A stretch of DNA of 64,000 nt from Mycolicibacterium lutetiense (GTDB lineage: Bacteria > Actinomycetota > Actinomycetes > Mycobacteriales > Mycobacteriaceae). The stretch lies in the NCBI RefSeq assembly GCF_017876775.1, contig NZ_JAGIOP010000002.1, positions 248,001 through 312,000 on the forward strand, written 5' to 3'. Positions 37,067 through 45,036 of the stretch are shown here, piece by piece. How positions within the stretch are numbered: position 1 is the stretch's first letter; each line of letters starts with the position of its first letter. The notes beneath the pieces are model-generated. The model had not been told where the DNA came from. It saw only the letters and a list, made by a program, of their open reading frames with translations, and searched no databases. A program made the position numbers and the translations under genes.

Positions 37067-38338
37067 GTGAGCGCACGCGCAGGCATCGTCGTTACCGGAA
37101 CCGAAGTACTCACCGGCAGGGTTCAGGACCGCAACGGTCCGTGGCTGGCCGACCAGCTGCTCGAGCTCGGTGTCGAACTCGCACACATCACCATCTGCGG
37201 CGACCGCCCCCGCGACATCGCGGCCCAACTACGGTTCCTGGCCGACGAGGGCGTGGACCTGATCGTGACGAGCGGCGGGCTCGGGCCGACGGCCGACGAC
37301 CTCACCGTGGCGACGGTCGCCGAGTTCTGCGGGCGTGAACTAGTCCTCGACGAGGCGATGGAGGAGCGGATCGCCGCGATCCTGCGGAAGATGATCGGCG
37401 ACCGGCCCGGCGTGGATTTCGACGCGGTACGTGCGGCCAACCGCAAGCAGGCGATGGTGCCGGTTGGTGCCGAGGTCCTCGCGCCCGTCGGTACCGCCCC
37501 CGGTGTCGTTGTCGGCAGCGGCGGCCCTACCGTTGTGGTGCTGCCCGGACCGCCACGCGAGTTGCAACCGATGTGGCAGACCGCGGTCGCGACCGCGGCT
37601 GTGCAACAGGCTATTTCAGGCCGAACGAAGTACCAGCAGGAAATGGTGCGGATGTTCGGCCTCGCCGAATCCGGTCTGGCCGAGACGTTGCGCGAGGCCG
37701 AGGGTGCCATCGCCGGTTTCGACGCACTGGAGATCACCACGTGCCTGCGCCGTGGCGAACTCGAGATCGTCACCCGATATGAGCCCGACGCCGCCCGTGC
37801 CTACCAGGATCTCCTGACGCTGCTGCGCGACCGGCATGGTGCCGCGCTGTACTCCGAGGACGGCACGACCGTGGACGAGCAGGTGGCCGGGTTGCTCGCC
37901 GGACACCGGATCGCCACGGCGGAGTCCTGCACCGCCGGGCTCCTGGCCGCCCGGTTGGCCGATATCCCCGGCTGCTCCGACTACTTTGCCGGAGGGGTTG
38001 TCAGCTACTCGAACGAGGCCAAGGCCGAACTGCTGAACGTGGATCCGGTTCTGATCGCCGAATGCGGTGCGGTGTCCGAACCGGTGGTCGAATCCATGGT
38101 CAATGGGGCGCTGTACCACTTCGGTGCCGATACCGCGGTCGCGATCAGCGGGATCGCCGGGCCGGACGGCGGCACCCCGGAAAAGCCGGTCGGCACCGTA
38201 TGTTTCGCGGTCCGGGCCGGATCGGTGGCCATCACCCGGACGCTCCGGCTCCCGGGTGACCGATCCGATATCCGGGAGCGGGCCACCACCGTCGCGATGC
38301 ACCTGCTGCGCCGGGCCCTCATCGGGATCGGCGACTGA
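37067..38338 (+). CDS. cinA: CinA-like protein (COG1058 plus PncC domain)
   Basis: The product has 423 residues. The N-terminal MoaB/CinA domain ([41 protein letters not shown]) and the C-terminal PncC nicotinamide-nucleotide deamidase domain ([38 protein letters not shown]) are both present. The C-terminal domain hydrolyses NMN to NaMN in NAD recycling; the N-terminal domain is a probable ADP-ribose pyrophosphatase. GTG 37067 is chosen because the strand [14 protein letters not shown] begins there; upstream the frame overlaps eis. Confidence 0.92.
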   Translation: MSARAGIVVTGTEVLTGRVQDRNGPWLADQLLELGVELAHITICGDRPRDIAAQLRFLADEGVDLIVTSGGLGPTADDLTVATVAEFCGRELVLDEAMEERIAAILRKMIGDRPGVDFDAVRAANRKQAMVPVGAEVLAPVGTAPGVVVGSGGPTVVVLPGPPRELQPMWQTAVATAAVQQAISGRTKYQQEMVRMFGLAESGLAETLREAEGAIAGFDALEITTCLRRGELEIVTRYEPDAARAYQDLLTLLRDRHGAALYSEDGTTVDEQVAGLLAGHRIATAESCTAGLLAARLADIPGCSDYFAGGVVSYSNEAKAELLNVDPVLIAECGAVSEPVVESMVNGALYHFGADTAVAISGIAGPDGGTPEKPVGTVCFAVRAGSVAITRTLRLPGDRSDIRERATTVAMHLLRRALIGIGD

Positions 38339-38353
38339 CCCGCTACTCGAACG

Positions 38354-39001
38354 TCAACGGGTCACCGGTATCGAGCGCCGCGCCTCGTCGATGCATGCGG
38401 ACCAGTCGGTCCCGTGGAGGTCCGTGACCGAGCGTGCCCCGAAGGCGCTGGAGATCACGACATCGGGTTGCAGGCTCGCCAACAGGTTCAGGCTGTCGGC
38501 CATGGCTTCGGCATCACCGTAACCCGGGACCACAAACGTCGACCACCGTCCGTCGGCAGCGACGAACATGGTGTCCCCGGTGAACAGATAGCGGCCCTCG
38601 GCGCCTCGCACGAGGTAGCAGGTGCTGCCCGGTGTGTGCCCTGGGGTGGGGATCACCTCGACGCCACGATCATCGACGTGCCGGGAAGACAGCGGTACGT
38701 CGATAGGGTGGTGCTGCCCGATCGTCTCGCGCTCGGCTGCGGGCGCGTGTAACCGGGATTCGAACCGCTCGGCGATGCGGGCCAGCATCGGTCCGGCCTC
38801 GTCCTGATGTGACAAGTAGTGATCGTCGACTCCGCCGAGTGAATCCAACGTGGCGAAGTCGGCATCACCGGCGGGGCAGTAGAACAGTGCGTTGGGCCCG
38901 TCCGGCGTCCACAGGTAGGCGTGCGTGGTCAAGCCGGGAAACGGTGTGTCGGTGCGCGTTTCCCAGAGGTCGGACCGAATCCGGGTCATCGGGGGTGTCA
39001 T
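38354..39001 (-). CDS. Metallo-beta-lactamase-fold hydrolase with unusual metal site
   Basis: The product has 215 residues of the MBL fold: GHTPGSTCYLVRG (third His motif) and LFTGDTMF (Asp) are intact. The usual HxHxDH motif is replaced by YLSHQDEAGP, so the metal-binding set differs from classic class B enzymes. Activity is a hydrolase or sulfurtransferase-like role at best guess. ATG 39001 is preferred (GAGG 8 nt upstream). An inverted repeat lies at 39017-39034. It is convergent with cinA by 15 bp. Confidence 0.8.
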   Translation of the reverse strand: MTPPMTRIRSDLWETRTDTPFPGLTTHAYLWTPDGPNALFYCPAGDADFATLDSLGGVDDHYLSHQDEAGPMLARIAERFESRLHAPAAERETIGQHHPIDVPLSSRHVDDRGVEVIPTPGHTPGSTCYLVRGAEGRYLFTGDTMFVAADGRWSTFVVPGYGDAEAMADSLNLLASLQPDVVISSAFGARSVTDLHGTDWSACIDEARRSIPVTR

Positions 39002-39016
39002 GACGACAGCCTCGAC

Positions 39017-39034
39017 CCTCAACAATGGTTGAGG
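39017..39034. promoter_or_regulatory. Inverted repeat upstream of the MBL-fold gene
   Basis: CCTCAAC-AATG-GTTGAGG has perfect 7-bp arms and lies 15 bp before the ATG at 39001. It may be an operator for an unidentified regulator. Confidence 0.4.
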
Positions 39035-39050
39035 TCAACCCTCGATGGAC

Positions 39051-39965
39051 TCAATCAGTTTTCGCCTCGTCCCACACCGAGATCATCGTGCCCATGATCT
39101 CCTCGGCACAGCCCAGTCCACCGAGGTGGCTCTCGTAGGGCAGCTCGGTCATCACCGCATCGGGAAGCCGTGAGACCACATGCTGGCCGTGCGCAAACGG
39201 AACGATGTGGTCATGGTCGCCGTGCCACCAGCGCACCGGAACCTTGACCTCGTCGAGCCGGAAGCCCCAGTCACGCTCGAACACCACGATGTCGTAGAAC
39301 GGGGCGGCCAGCTGCTTGCGGCTGCCGTTGAGCAGATCGTCGAGGAACATCGCCTTGAACTCGGGCCGGCCGAGCATGCGCCGATCGCCCTCGGGGGAGA
39401 TCCGCGCATAGATCTCCAGGGCCGGGGAGGCGACCGGGCGGATCAACCGGATCAGTCCGGACGCGGCCAATCGGATCGGCGCACCGGCGACCTCCAGGAT
39501 CGGTGCGACCGCCGCACCGAGCTGCATCAGCGGACTGCTGATCCCGTCGGGGCCGACCATCGGAGCCACGCCGCCGAGCACCCCGGCCGCCACCACCCGG
39601 TCGGGCATGGCGGCCGCGGTGGCCAGCGTGTAGGGACCGCCGCCGGACAACCCGATGACGGACATCTTGTCGATGCCCAGGGTGTCGGCGATGGTGCGCA
39701 GATCGTCACCGAAATCCAGCACCCGGTCGTACTGGTGCGGGGTGGACGAACCGATGCCCGGCCGGTCCACCCCGATCAACCGGATGTGATTCCGCTCGGC
39801 GTAGATCCGGGCCTCGGTCGGGATCTGCCTGCGGGCGCCCGGGGTGCCGTGCAGCCAGAAGACCGCACGGCCCTGCGGGTCACCGAATTCGGCGAAGCCG
39901 AGTTGACGGCCGTCGCCGACGGCGACGTTGCCCTCCAGCTTGGGGCGATCGATCGGGATGACCAT
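39051..39965 (-). CDS. Alpha/beta-hydrolase
   Basis: The product has 304 residues. The nucleophile elbow is GLSGGGPYTLA (Ser near residue 107), the acid Asp is in WWHGDHDHIVP, and the His is in LPYESHLGGL. The oxyanion segment is FWLHGTPGARRQ. Mycobacterial homologues are esterases or haloalkane-dehalogenase-like enzymes; the substrate is unknown. Some 30 bp separate it from the aldolase gene upstream; it may be co-transcribed. Confidence 0.85.
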   Translation of the reverse strand: MVIPIDRPKLEGNVAVGDGRQLGFAEFGDPQGRAVFWLHGTPGARRQIPTEARIYAERNHIRLIGVDRPGIGSSTPHQYDRVLDFGDDLRTIADTLGIDKMSVIGLSGGGPYTLATAAAMPDRVVAAGVLGGVAPMVGPDGISSPLMQLGAAVAPILEVAGAPIRLAASGLIRLIRPVASPALEIYARISPEGDRRMLGRPEFKAMFLDDLLNGSRKQLAAPFYDIVVFERDWGFRLDEVKVPVRWWHGDHDHIVPFAHGQHVVSRLPDAVMTELPYESHLGGLGCAEEIMGTMISVWDEAKTD

Positions 39966-39995
39966 CTTCGTGTGCCTCGCCTCGCCGGAGTTCGG

Positions 39996-40898
39996 TTACT
40001 CTGCGCCGGACGCGACAGAGGCTTCAAAGATGGACTGGATGGACTTGTCCAACGTGGCGTTGAACTCGTCGTCGCTCTGCTGGGCCGACAGACCCTCGGT
40101 GAGCGCCCGACTGAAGCTGGCGATCACGCCGGTGTTTTCGGCGAGCATCTTGTTGGCGTCATCGCGCGAGTAGCCGCCGGACAGCGCCACGACCCGCATC
40201 ACCTTCGGATGATCGACCAGCGACTGGTAGTGGTTGGCGACCGTCGGCAGCGTCAGCTTGAGCATGACCTTCTGGTCGGCGGGCAACGCGTCGAGGTTCT
40301 TGGTGATCTCGTCGCGGAGCAGGTCCTCGGCCGCGGCCTTGTCGGAGATCGAGATGGTGACCTCGGGCTCGATGATCGGGATCAGGCCGTGCGAGAGTAC
40401 CTGCTTGGCCACGTCGAACTGCTGGGCCACCACGGCGGCGATGCCGTCGGCGTTCGCCGCGCCGATCACCGAGCGCTCCTTGGTGCCGAAGATGCCGTTC
40501 TTCGCGGCACGGGCCAGCAGCTCGTCCAGGCCGGGCATCGGCTTCATCACCTGCACACCGTCGGCGACCTCGGCCAGACCCTTGTCGATCTTGAGCAGCG
40601 GCACCACGCCCTTGTCCTCCCAGAGGTAGGTCGCGGTGGGCTTGCCGTCGATGGAGCGGTCCATGGTCTGTTCGAACAGGATTGCGGCCAGCACCCGGTC
40701 ACCGTTGAACACCGGGGAGGTGATGATGCGTGAGCGCATCTGGTGGATCAGGTCGAACATGTCCTCTTCGGAGGAGTAGGCGCTCTCTTCGACACCGTAG
40801 AGACGGAGGGCCTTGGGGGTCGACCCACCACTCTGGTCGAGCGCGGCGATGAAGCCCTTACCCGTGGTCATCTTGTCGGCCTGCTGCTGGTTCACCAT
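39996..40898 (-). CDS. fda: Class I fructose-bisphosphate aldolase
   Basis: The product has 300 residues. Family motifs: GKGFIAALDQSGGSTPKAL with the phosphate-binding loop, MLKLTLPTV with the Schiff-base Lys, and ALSGGYSRDDANKML. It splits fructose 1,6-bisphosphate into dihydroxyacetone phosphate and glyceraldehyde 3-phosphate. ATG 40898 (MVNQQQADKM) is the usual start of this family; the open frame reaches 40967. An AAGGAG site lies 11 nt upstream. Mycobacteria usually also have a class II aldolase, so this is an alternative, metal-free one. Confidence 0.92.
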   Translation of the reverse strand: MVNQQQADKMTTGKGFIAALDQSGGSTPKALRLYGVEESAYSSEEDMFDLIHQMRSRIITSPVFNGDRVLAAILFEQTMDRSIDGKPTATYLWEDKGVVPLLKIDKGLAEVADGVQVMKPMPGLDELLARAAKNGIFGTKERSVIGAANADGIAAVVAQQFDVAKQVLSHGLIPIIEPEVTISISDKAAAEDLLRDEITKNLDALPADQKVMLKLTLPTVANHYQSLVDHPKVMRVVALSGGYSRDDANKMLAENTGVIASFSRALTEGLSAQQSDDEFNATLDKSIQSIFEASVASGAE

Positions 40899-41051
40899 GA
40901 GGTTGTCTACTCCTTTGAAGACGGCATCGGCGATGTTGTTGTTCGGTAGGGGCGCCGGTTCGGTCACCGCCGGTGGCGCACCGTTCGCCTCAGAGGATAT
41001 GCGGCTACATCATGGCGGCAACTGCCACCCGTCGGGCCGGCCCGGATCGCC

Positions 41052-41273
41052 TTACCCCAGCAGATTGCCGAGAGTGTCCGACGGTTGGCTGCGGCGGGTC
41101 AACTCCAGTGCGATGAGCACATCGGCCGCGGTGACGATCAGACCCGCGAAGTACATCCATTTGAGAGTCGGATCGGGCTGCGAGGCAAAGTAAACAGCCA
41201 GGAAGATCGGTCCGACGATACCGACCACGAACACCATGGCCTGGATGTAGAGATAGCGCCAGAATGTGGACAT
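41052..41273 (-). CDS. Small two-helix membrane protein
   Basis: The product has 73 residues with two hydrophobic segments (YLYIQAMVFVVGIVGPIFLAVYF and WMYFAGLIVTAADVLIALEL). The start at 41273 (MSTFWRYLYIQ) is used; the longer frame to 41393 is preceded by no similarity. No signal peptide. It is 43 bp downstream of the anchored protein gene. Function is unknown. Confidence 0.72.
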   Translation of the reverse strand: MSTFWRYLYIQAMVFVVGIVGPIFLAVYFASQPDPTLKWMYFAGLIVTAADVLIALELTRRSQPSDTLGNLLG

Positions 41274-41316
41274 CGATCTCCCGCCGCCTGGCCGATGAAC
41301 GGCCAGCCTAGCGCGG

Positions 41317-42012
41317 TCATCTCGGTGCCAGCACGACCGGCGCGGAAAGAATCTCGCGGTACTCGACCATCGGTTCCCGTTTGAGGACCGCACTTCCCGC
41401 GGTGACGAGCAACTCGGTCGGTGAGACCGCGTAGTTCACCTGGTAGTTGCGGGCGACGAACCTGCGGCCGGGCGTGACGTCGGCTGATGCCGCGAGGGCG
41501 GCATGGTCGGAGAGCCGCACACCGTGATATTCCAGCCGGCCGGTGCGGTCCAGGCAGATCACGACCAGTGAGCCTTCGGTGCGGCCGATCGCCCTGGCGG
41601 TCTGGGTATCGCGGCAGCGTGCCTGGGTGTCGACGAAGCCGGATCCGTCGGATGCGAACGCGGCGACCATCGGAGCGGCACCGCGCTCGGTGAAGACCGG
41701 TAATTGCGGGTGGTTCGGTTTCACCTCATACGTTCTGGCACCGACGGCGTAGACCGAGTCCCTGGCGGAAAGCTTGGAAGCCAACGTAGTGATGATGACG
41801 AATGCGGTGAGCATGGAGCTGACCACCGCTGCAGCCGCCATCCCGATCCCGACGGGCAGCCACTGCCGTTGCGGCGCCTTCCGGTGCCGTCCATGACGAA
41901 CCGGCTGATACGAGGGATGCGGTGTGGAAACTGGGCGGGTGACCAAGCTTGCTCCCGGAGGATGGCGGTGTGATGGGCGTGGCACAGGCGACGGGCGCTG
42001 ACGCGAGCTCAT
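41317..42012 (-). CDS. Membrane-anchored extracytoplasmic protein
   Basis: The product has 231 residues. A basic Pro/His-rich N-terminus (residues 1-50) is followed by one membrane helix (LPVGIGMAAAAVVSSMLTAFVIITTLASKL) and a soluble domain of about 150 residues with two cysteines (QARCRDTQTAR and LVVICLDR), which may form a disulfide. The domain is a beta-rich sequence without recognised family. ATG 42012 is the first plausible start; the open frame reaches 42231. It could be a secreted sensor or cell-wall protein. Confidence 0.7.
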   Translation of the reverse strand: MSSRQRPSPVPRPSHRHPPGASLVTRPVSTPHPSYQPVRHGRHRKAPQRQWLPVGIGMAAAAVVSSMLTAFVIITTLASKLSARDSVYAVGARTYEVKPNHPQLPVFTERGAAPMVAAFASDGSGFVDTQARCRDTQTARAIGRTEGSLVVICLDRTGRLEYHGVRLSDHAALAASADVTPGRRFVARNYQVNYAVSPTELLVTAGSAVLKREPMVEYREILSAPVVLAPR

Positions 42013-42256
42013 ATTGTGCACGACGAGACCCGCCGCTGTGGCGACACCCGGGAATTCGCCGAAATCCGGTCGCTTTGTGGGCCGTTCGCGCTGCGGTGGC
42101 ACTGCCGCACCGAAAGTTGCTCGGCAACAGTGCGATTCGAACTCGTATTCTCGCGAAGCGTTAGCCCGCCGCAGGCAGAAGCGATTTGGATCGCCAACTT
42201 GGGCTGCAGCCGGCAAAACTATTTCAGTCACCTGCCCGGCGAAGGCACTTCAGCCG

Positions 42257-43003
42257 TCAGGCCGGCACCACGACGGTGAGTTCGTTGTCATCGCGCTCCA
42301 ACTTCATTCCGGCTCGGCGGGCCACCGCCGCGACAGCGGCGGCGCTGTCGGGTTCGCTTCGGGAACTGACCAGGGCGCGGGCCAGGTGGCCCTTGTGTGC
42401 CTTGTTGAAGTGGCTCACCACGGTGCGTTGCCCGTCGGCGCGTTCGGCCAGCACCTGTACCCGCACCGCACCGGGGATCCGGCCGAGACCCGCGTAGGAG
42501 CCGGATCGCAGATCGACGATCAGCTCGTGAGCGGAAAGGTCGGCCAGCACCGGTTCCAACCGTGGGCGCCAGCGGGTGGCCAGCCCAGGTTGTCCGGGCA
42601 GTTTGGAAGAGGCCGACAACCGGTACGCGGGCACTGGATCATCGGCGCGGAGCAGACCGAACAGTGCGGATCCGACGGCCAGACGGCTGCGGGCCCGCAC
42701 GGCCGCCGCGCCGCGCAGCGATCCGACGTCGAGGGCGTCATAGAGCACCCCGGTATATCGCTCGATGGCCGGCATCGTGGGTGCCTGTCGTAGTGCAGCG
42801 TTGCGTTCGATCTCGGCATCCTGGCCGGCGGAAATGGCCAGCGCCTTCCGGCAGGCCGGCGGGTCGGCGGCAAGTGTGACCAGCTCGTCGATCAGTGACT
42901 GGCGGAGCGGGGTGAGTTCGGGCGAGCTCAGAATGTCCAAACGCACCGGCGGGCCGTCCCCGCCGGTGCGTTTGGTCTCCGATGGTGGCAGGAGCACGAT
43001 CAC
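42257..43003 (-). CDS. yaaA: YaaA family peroxide-stress protein
   Basis: The product has 248 residues. Family pieces are MIVLLPPSETK at the start, ERYTGVLYDALDVGSL, and VSHFNKAHKGHLARALV near the C-terminus. In E. coli YaaA lowers free iron and protects DNA during peroxide stress. A GTG start is used. It stands alone, 244 bp from the next gene; the gap holds no clear feature. Confidence 0.9.
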   Translation of the reverse strand: MIVLLPPSETKRTGGDGPPVRLDILSSPELTPLRQSLIDELVTLAADPPACRKALAISAGQDAEIERNAALRQAPTMPAIERYTGVLYDALDVGSLRGAAAVRARSRLAVGSALFGLLRADDPVPAYRLSASSKLPGQPGLATRWRPRLEPVLADLSAHELIVDLRSGSYAGLGRIPGAVRVQVLAERADGQRTVVSHFNKAHKGHLARALVSSRSEPDSAAAVAAVARRAGMKLERDDNELTVVVPA

Positions 43004-43056
43004 ATCCAGACGCTATCCGAATGTTCGCGGCTCGCGGACCACCGACCGGTGTGATG

Positions 43057-43713
43057 TCAGACGGCGATCGGCGCCGGTACGTCGGGCGCAGGGGGCGCCG
43101 GCGGGGGCGGGACATCCAGCACGATGGGTGCCGGGGCGTCCATCGGGGCCACCGGGGGGATCGCCTCGGCCGGCGGCGGCGGTGCGAACGGGTCGATGGG
43201 CGCCGGGGCGGCCATGAGATCGATCGGCGGGGGCGGCGGGGGAGCGAAGGGGTCGATGGGTGCCGGGGCCGCCATCGGATCGATAGGCGGGGGCGGCGGA
43301 GGCGCGAACGGGTCGATGGGGGCGTCCTGCGGCGCTTCCACTGCCATGGGCAGGTACATGTGGCGGTTGAACTGGCGCTGGTATGCGCCGCCGCCGCCAA
43401 CTTTGACGCCGTTGCCGCCCTCGCCCGAGGACACCGCCGTGCCGTCCGGCAGGGTCACGGCGGTGTGGCCGCTGTTCCAGCCGATCACCAGGGCGCCGGG
43501 CTGTGTCCCGTACTTGAAGCCGCGGGCCAGGAGCGCACGCTCCTGGTTTCCGGTGTTGAACCGGTCCCCGTAGACCGGGCGGCCGGTCGCCATATTGCTG
43601 ACCCAGGAAGCCAGACCTGAGCAGTCGGTACCGGCCGGCGAGTCTCCACCCGAGATGTACGGCGTGCCCGAAACCTGCTGGACAAGCGCCATAAGCGTCG
43701 CGATAGCAAACAT
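43057..43713 (-). CDS. NlpC/P60-type protein with Pro-rich repeat tail
   Basis: The product has 218 residues. The catalytic region reads GTPYISGGDSPAGTDCSGLASWV (Cys nucleophile) and GHTAVTLPDGTAVSSGEG (His), so it is a papain-like cell-wall peptidase or esterase. The C-terminal 90 residues are a Pro/Ala repeat with 20-residue period. No signal peptide is seen after ATG 43713; the 19 upstream codons of the longer frame do not change this. A CRP-like site lies 43 bp upstream. It probably cleaves peptidoglycan stem peptides. Confidence 0.82.
   Translation of the reverse strand: MFAIATLMALVQQVSGTPYISGGDSPAGTDCSGLASWVSNMATGRPVYGDRFNTGNQERALLARGFKYGTQPGALVIGWNSGHTAVTLPDGTAVSSGEGGNGVKVGGGGAYQRQFNRHMYLPMAVEAPQDAPIDPFAPPPPPPIDPMAAPAPIDPFAPPPPPPIDLMAAPAPIDPFAPPPPAEAIPPVAPMDAPAPIVLDVPPPPAPPAPDVPAPIAV
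43181..43320 (-). repeat. 60-bp tandem coding repeat (3 copies)
   Basis: The motif beginning GGTGCGAACGGGTCGATGGG recurs at 43181, 43241 and 43301 (plus-strand coordinates) with a period of exactly 60 bp, encoding 20-residue units such as IDPFAPPPPPPIDPMAAPAP. Confidence 0.85.
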
Positions 43714-44191
43714 GCGGCGGGACGCTAGCAGAGCTGATTTTGAGCGGGCAAAATTTGTGACTCCGTTCACAACCGATGCCGCGTATGGACTGCTTCACGC
43801 ATTTTGGGATTGGGTGTGGTTGTCTGCACGTGCAATTCGGTTGCCAACGGCGGGTGCATCACCGGCTATCGGTAGACGTATCGAACTATCGTCAATAGTG
43901 CTGCGGCACTGGGGTTTGTACTGCGTTTGGGTACGCTGCACATGGCTTCGACGGCCGATCTCAAACCTGAATTTCATTGATGTGAAGGAGTTTTCGGAGC
44001 ACGACGTATCACGCGCCCGAACCTGAGACGTCGTCGGTGTCGATATCGGCACACCTGACGTGCACTCCATATATCTGGAGCGGGTGTTCTGAGGTGCTGG
44101 CAACGTCGACCCCTTCCGATGGTGGCTGGGAGCCGCCGGTCCCGCACGGTGATCGACGGTTCTGAGGCCTGCGCCAGGGCCCGGCGAAGCG
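43714..44191. other. Long intergenic region with a CRP-like site
   Basis: This 478-bp stretch holds no convincing gene. It is lower in GC than its surroundings, especially 43740-44000. It contains the CRP-like site (43756-43771) serving the NlpC/P60 gene. Two overlapping frames of about 100-140 residues exist on both strands but lack start context, similarity and codon pattern. Its right side leads into the ArsR promoter. Confidence 0.55.
43756..43771. promoter_or_regulatory. CRP/Cmr-like site
   Basis: TGTGA-CTCCGT-TCACA is a perfect match to the CRP consensus TGTGAnnnnnnTCACA, flanked by T and A so the palindrome is 18 bp. It lies 43 bp upstream of the NlpC/P60 start. Confidence 0.7.
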
Positions 44192-44219
44192 TTGACATGC
44201 AGCCAATTGGCTGCATAAT
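44192..44219 (+). promoter_or_regulatory. Promoter with perfect palindromic operator in spacer
   Basis: The -35 is TTGACA (44192-44197) and the -10 is CATAAT (44214-44219), 16 bp apart. The perfect palindrome ATGCAGCCAA/TTGGCTGCAT (44197-44216) fills the spacer. A protein bound there would block RNA polymerase. It lies 35 bp before the ArsR-AHSA1 start. Confidence 0.75.
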
Positions 44220-44253
44220 CGATGGGGTAGCCGGGCGGGTTGCGTATGACGGG

Positions 44254-45036
44254 ATGGTGAGGGTGGACGAGGTCTTCAGAGCACTGGCGGATCCGAGTCG
44301 GCGACTGCTGCTCGACAGCCTCAACGACACGAACGGTCAGAGCCTGCGAGAGCTCTGTAGCGGCCTGTCGATGGCCCGGCAGTCGGTCAGCAAGCATCTG
44401 GCGGTGCTGGAGGCGGCCAACCTCGTCACGACCCTGCGTCAGGGCAGGGAGAAATTGCACTACCTCAATGCCGAACCGATCAACGCCATCGCCGACCGCT
44501 GGATCGACCGATACGACTCCACGCGGGTGGAGGCCTTCGCTGACCTGAAGACGGTATTGGAAAGCCCCGGCAAGCCCGGAGAGTTCGTGTACACCACCTA
44601 CATCCTCACCACGCCGGAGAGGCTGTGGCAGGCGATCACCAACCCGGCGTACTCCCGCGGCTATCTGGGACATGCCATCGAATCCGAGTGGCAGAAGGGT
44701 TCGACCTACACCTGGGTCGAAGGCGGGTTACGGATCGATGACCCCGAGCAGGTGATCGTCGAGTCCGACGCGTATCAGCGGTTGGCCTTCATGTACCACG
44801 CGTTTACGCCCGAACTGCGACAGATTGCCCCGGACGTGAACGAGGAGGACATCGTCAAGGCGGCGGCCGAACCCCGGTCGCGCGTGTCGTTCGACATCGA
44901 ACCGGTCGGGGATCAGGTGAAGCTCACGCTGAGCCACGACGGTTTCGACCCGGCCGGCGCCGTGCGAGAGATGATCTCGCACGGTTGGCCGATCAAACTG
45001 TCCAGCCTGAAGTCCGGACTGGAGCAGGCAGCCTAG
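44254..45036 (+). CDS. ArsR-family regulator fused to AHSA1/SRPBCC domain
   Basis: The product has 260 residues. Residues 1-95 form an ArsR winged helix ([51 protein letters not shown]). Residues about 110-260 form an AHSA1-type START-like pocket ([28 protein letters not shown] and [21 protein letters not shown]). Fused proteins of this kind are ligand-sensing repressors or a combined sensor/binding protein. No cysteine metal site is present in the HTH, so it is unlikely to sense arsenic. It is autoregulated if the palindrome upstream is its operator. Convergent with mmpL (4-bp overlap). Confidence 0.88.
   Translation: MVRVDEVFRALADPSRRLLLDSLNDTNGQSLRELCSGLSMARQSVSKHLAVLEAANLVTTLRQGREKLHYLNAEPINAIADRWIDRYDSTRVEAFADLKTVLESPGKPGEFVYTTYILTTPERLWQAITNPAYSRGYLGHAIESEWQKGSTYTWVEGGLRIDDPEQVIVESDAYQRLAFMYHAFTPELRQIAPDVNEEDIVKAAAEPRSRVSFDIEPVGDQVKLTLSHDGFDPAGAVREMISHGWPIKLSSLKSGLEQAA

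Noticed and set aside
38740..38765. A T-loop-like GGGATTCGAACCGC sequence that could belong to a tRNA.
   Set aside because: It lies inside the MBL-fold gene and has no cloverleaf on either side.
39180..40733. A 517-residue plus-strand frame opposite the hydrolase and aldolase.
   Set aside because: It is antisense to two confidently identified enzymes and has no similarity.
43595..44026. A 143-residue plus-strand frame across the NlpC/P60 start and the intergenic gap.
   Set aside because: It overlaps the CRP site and the P60 N-terminus and has no start context.
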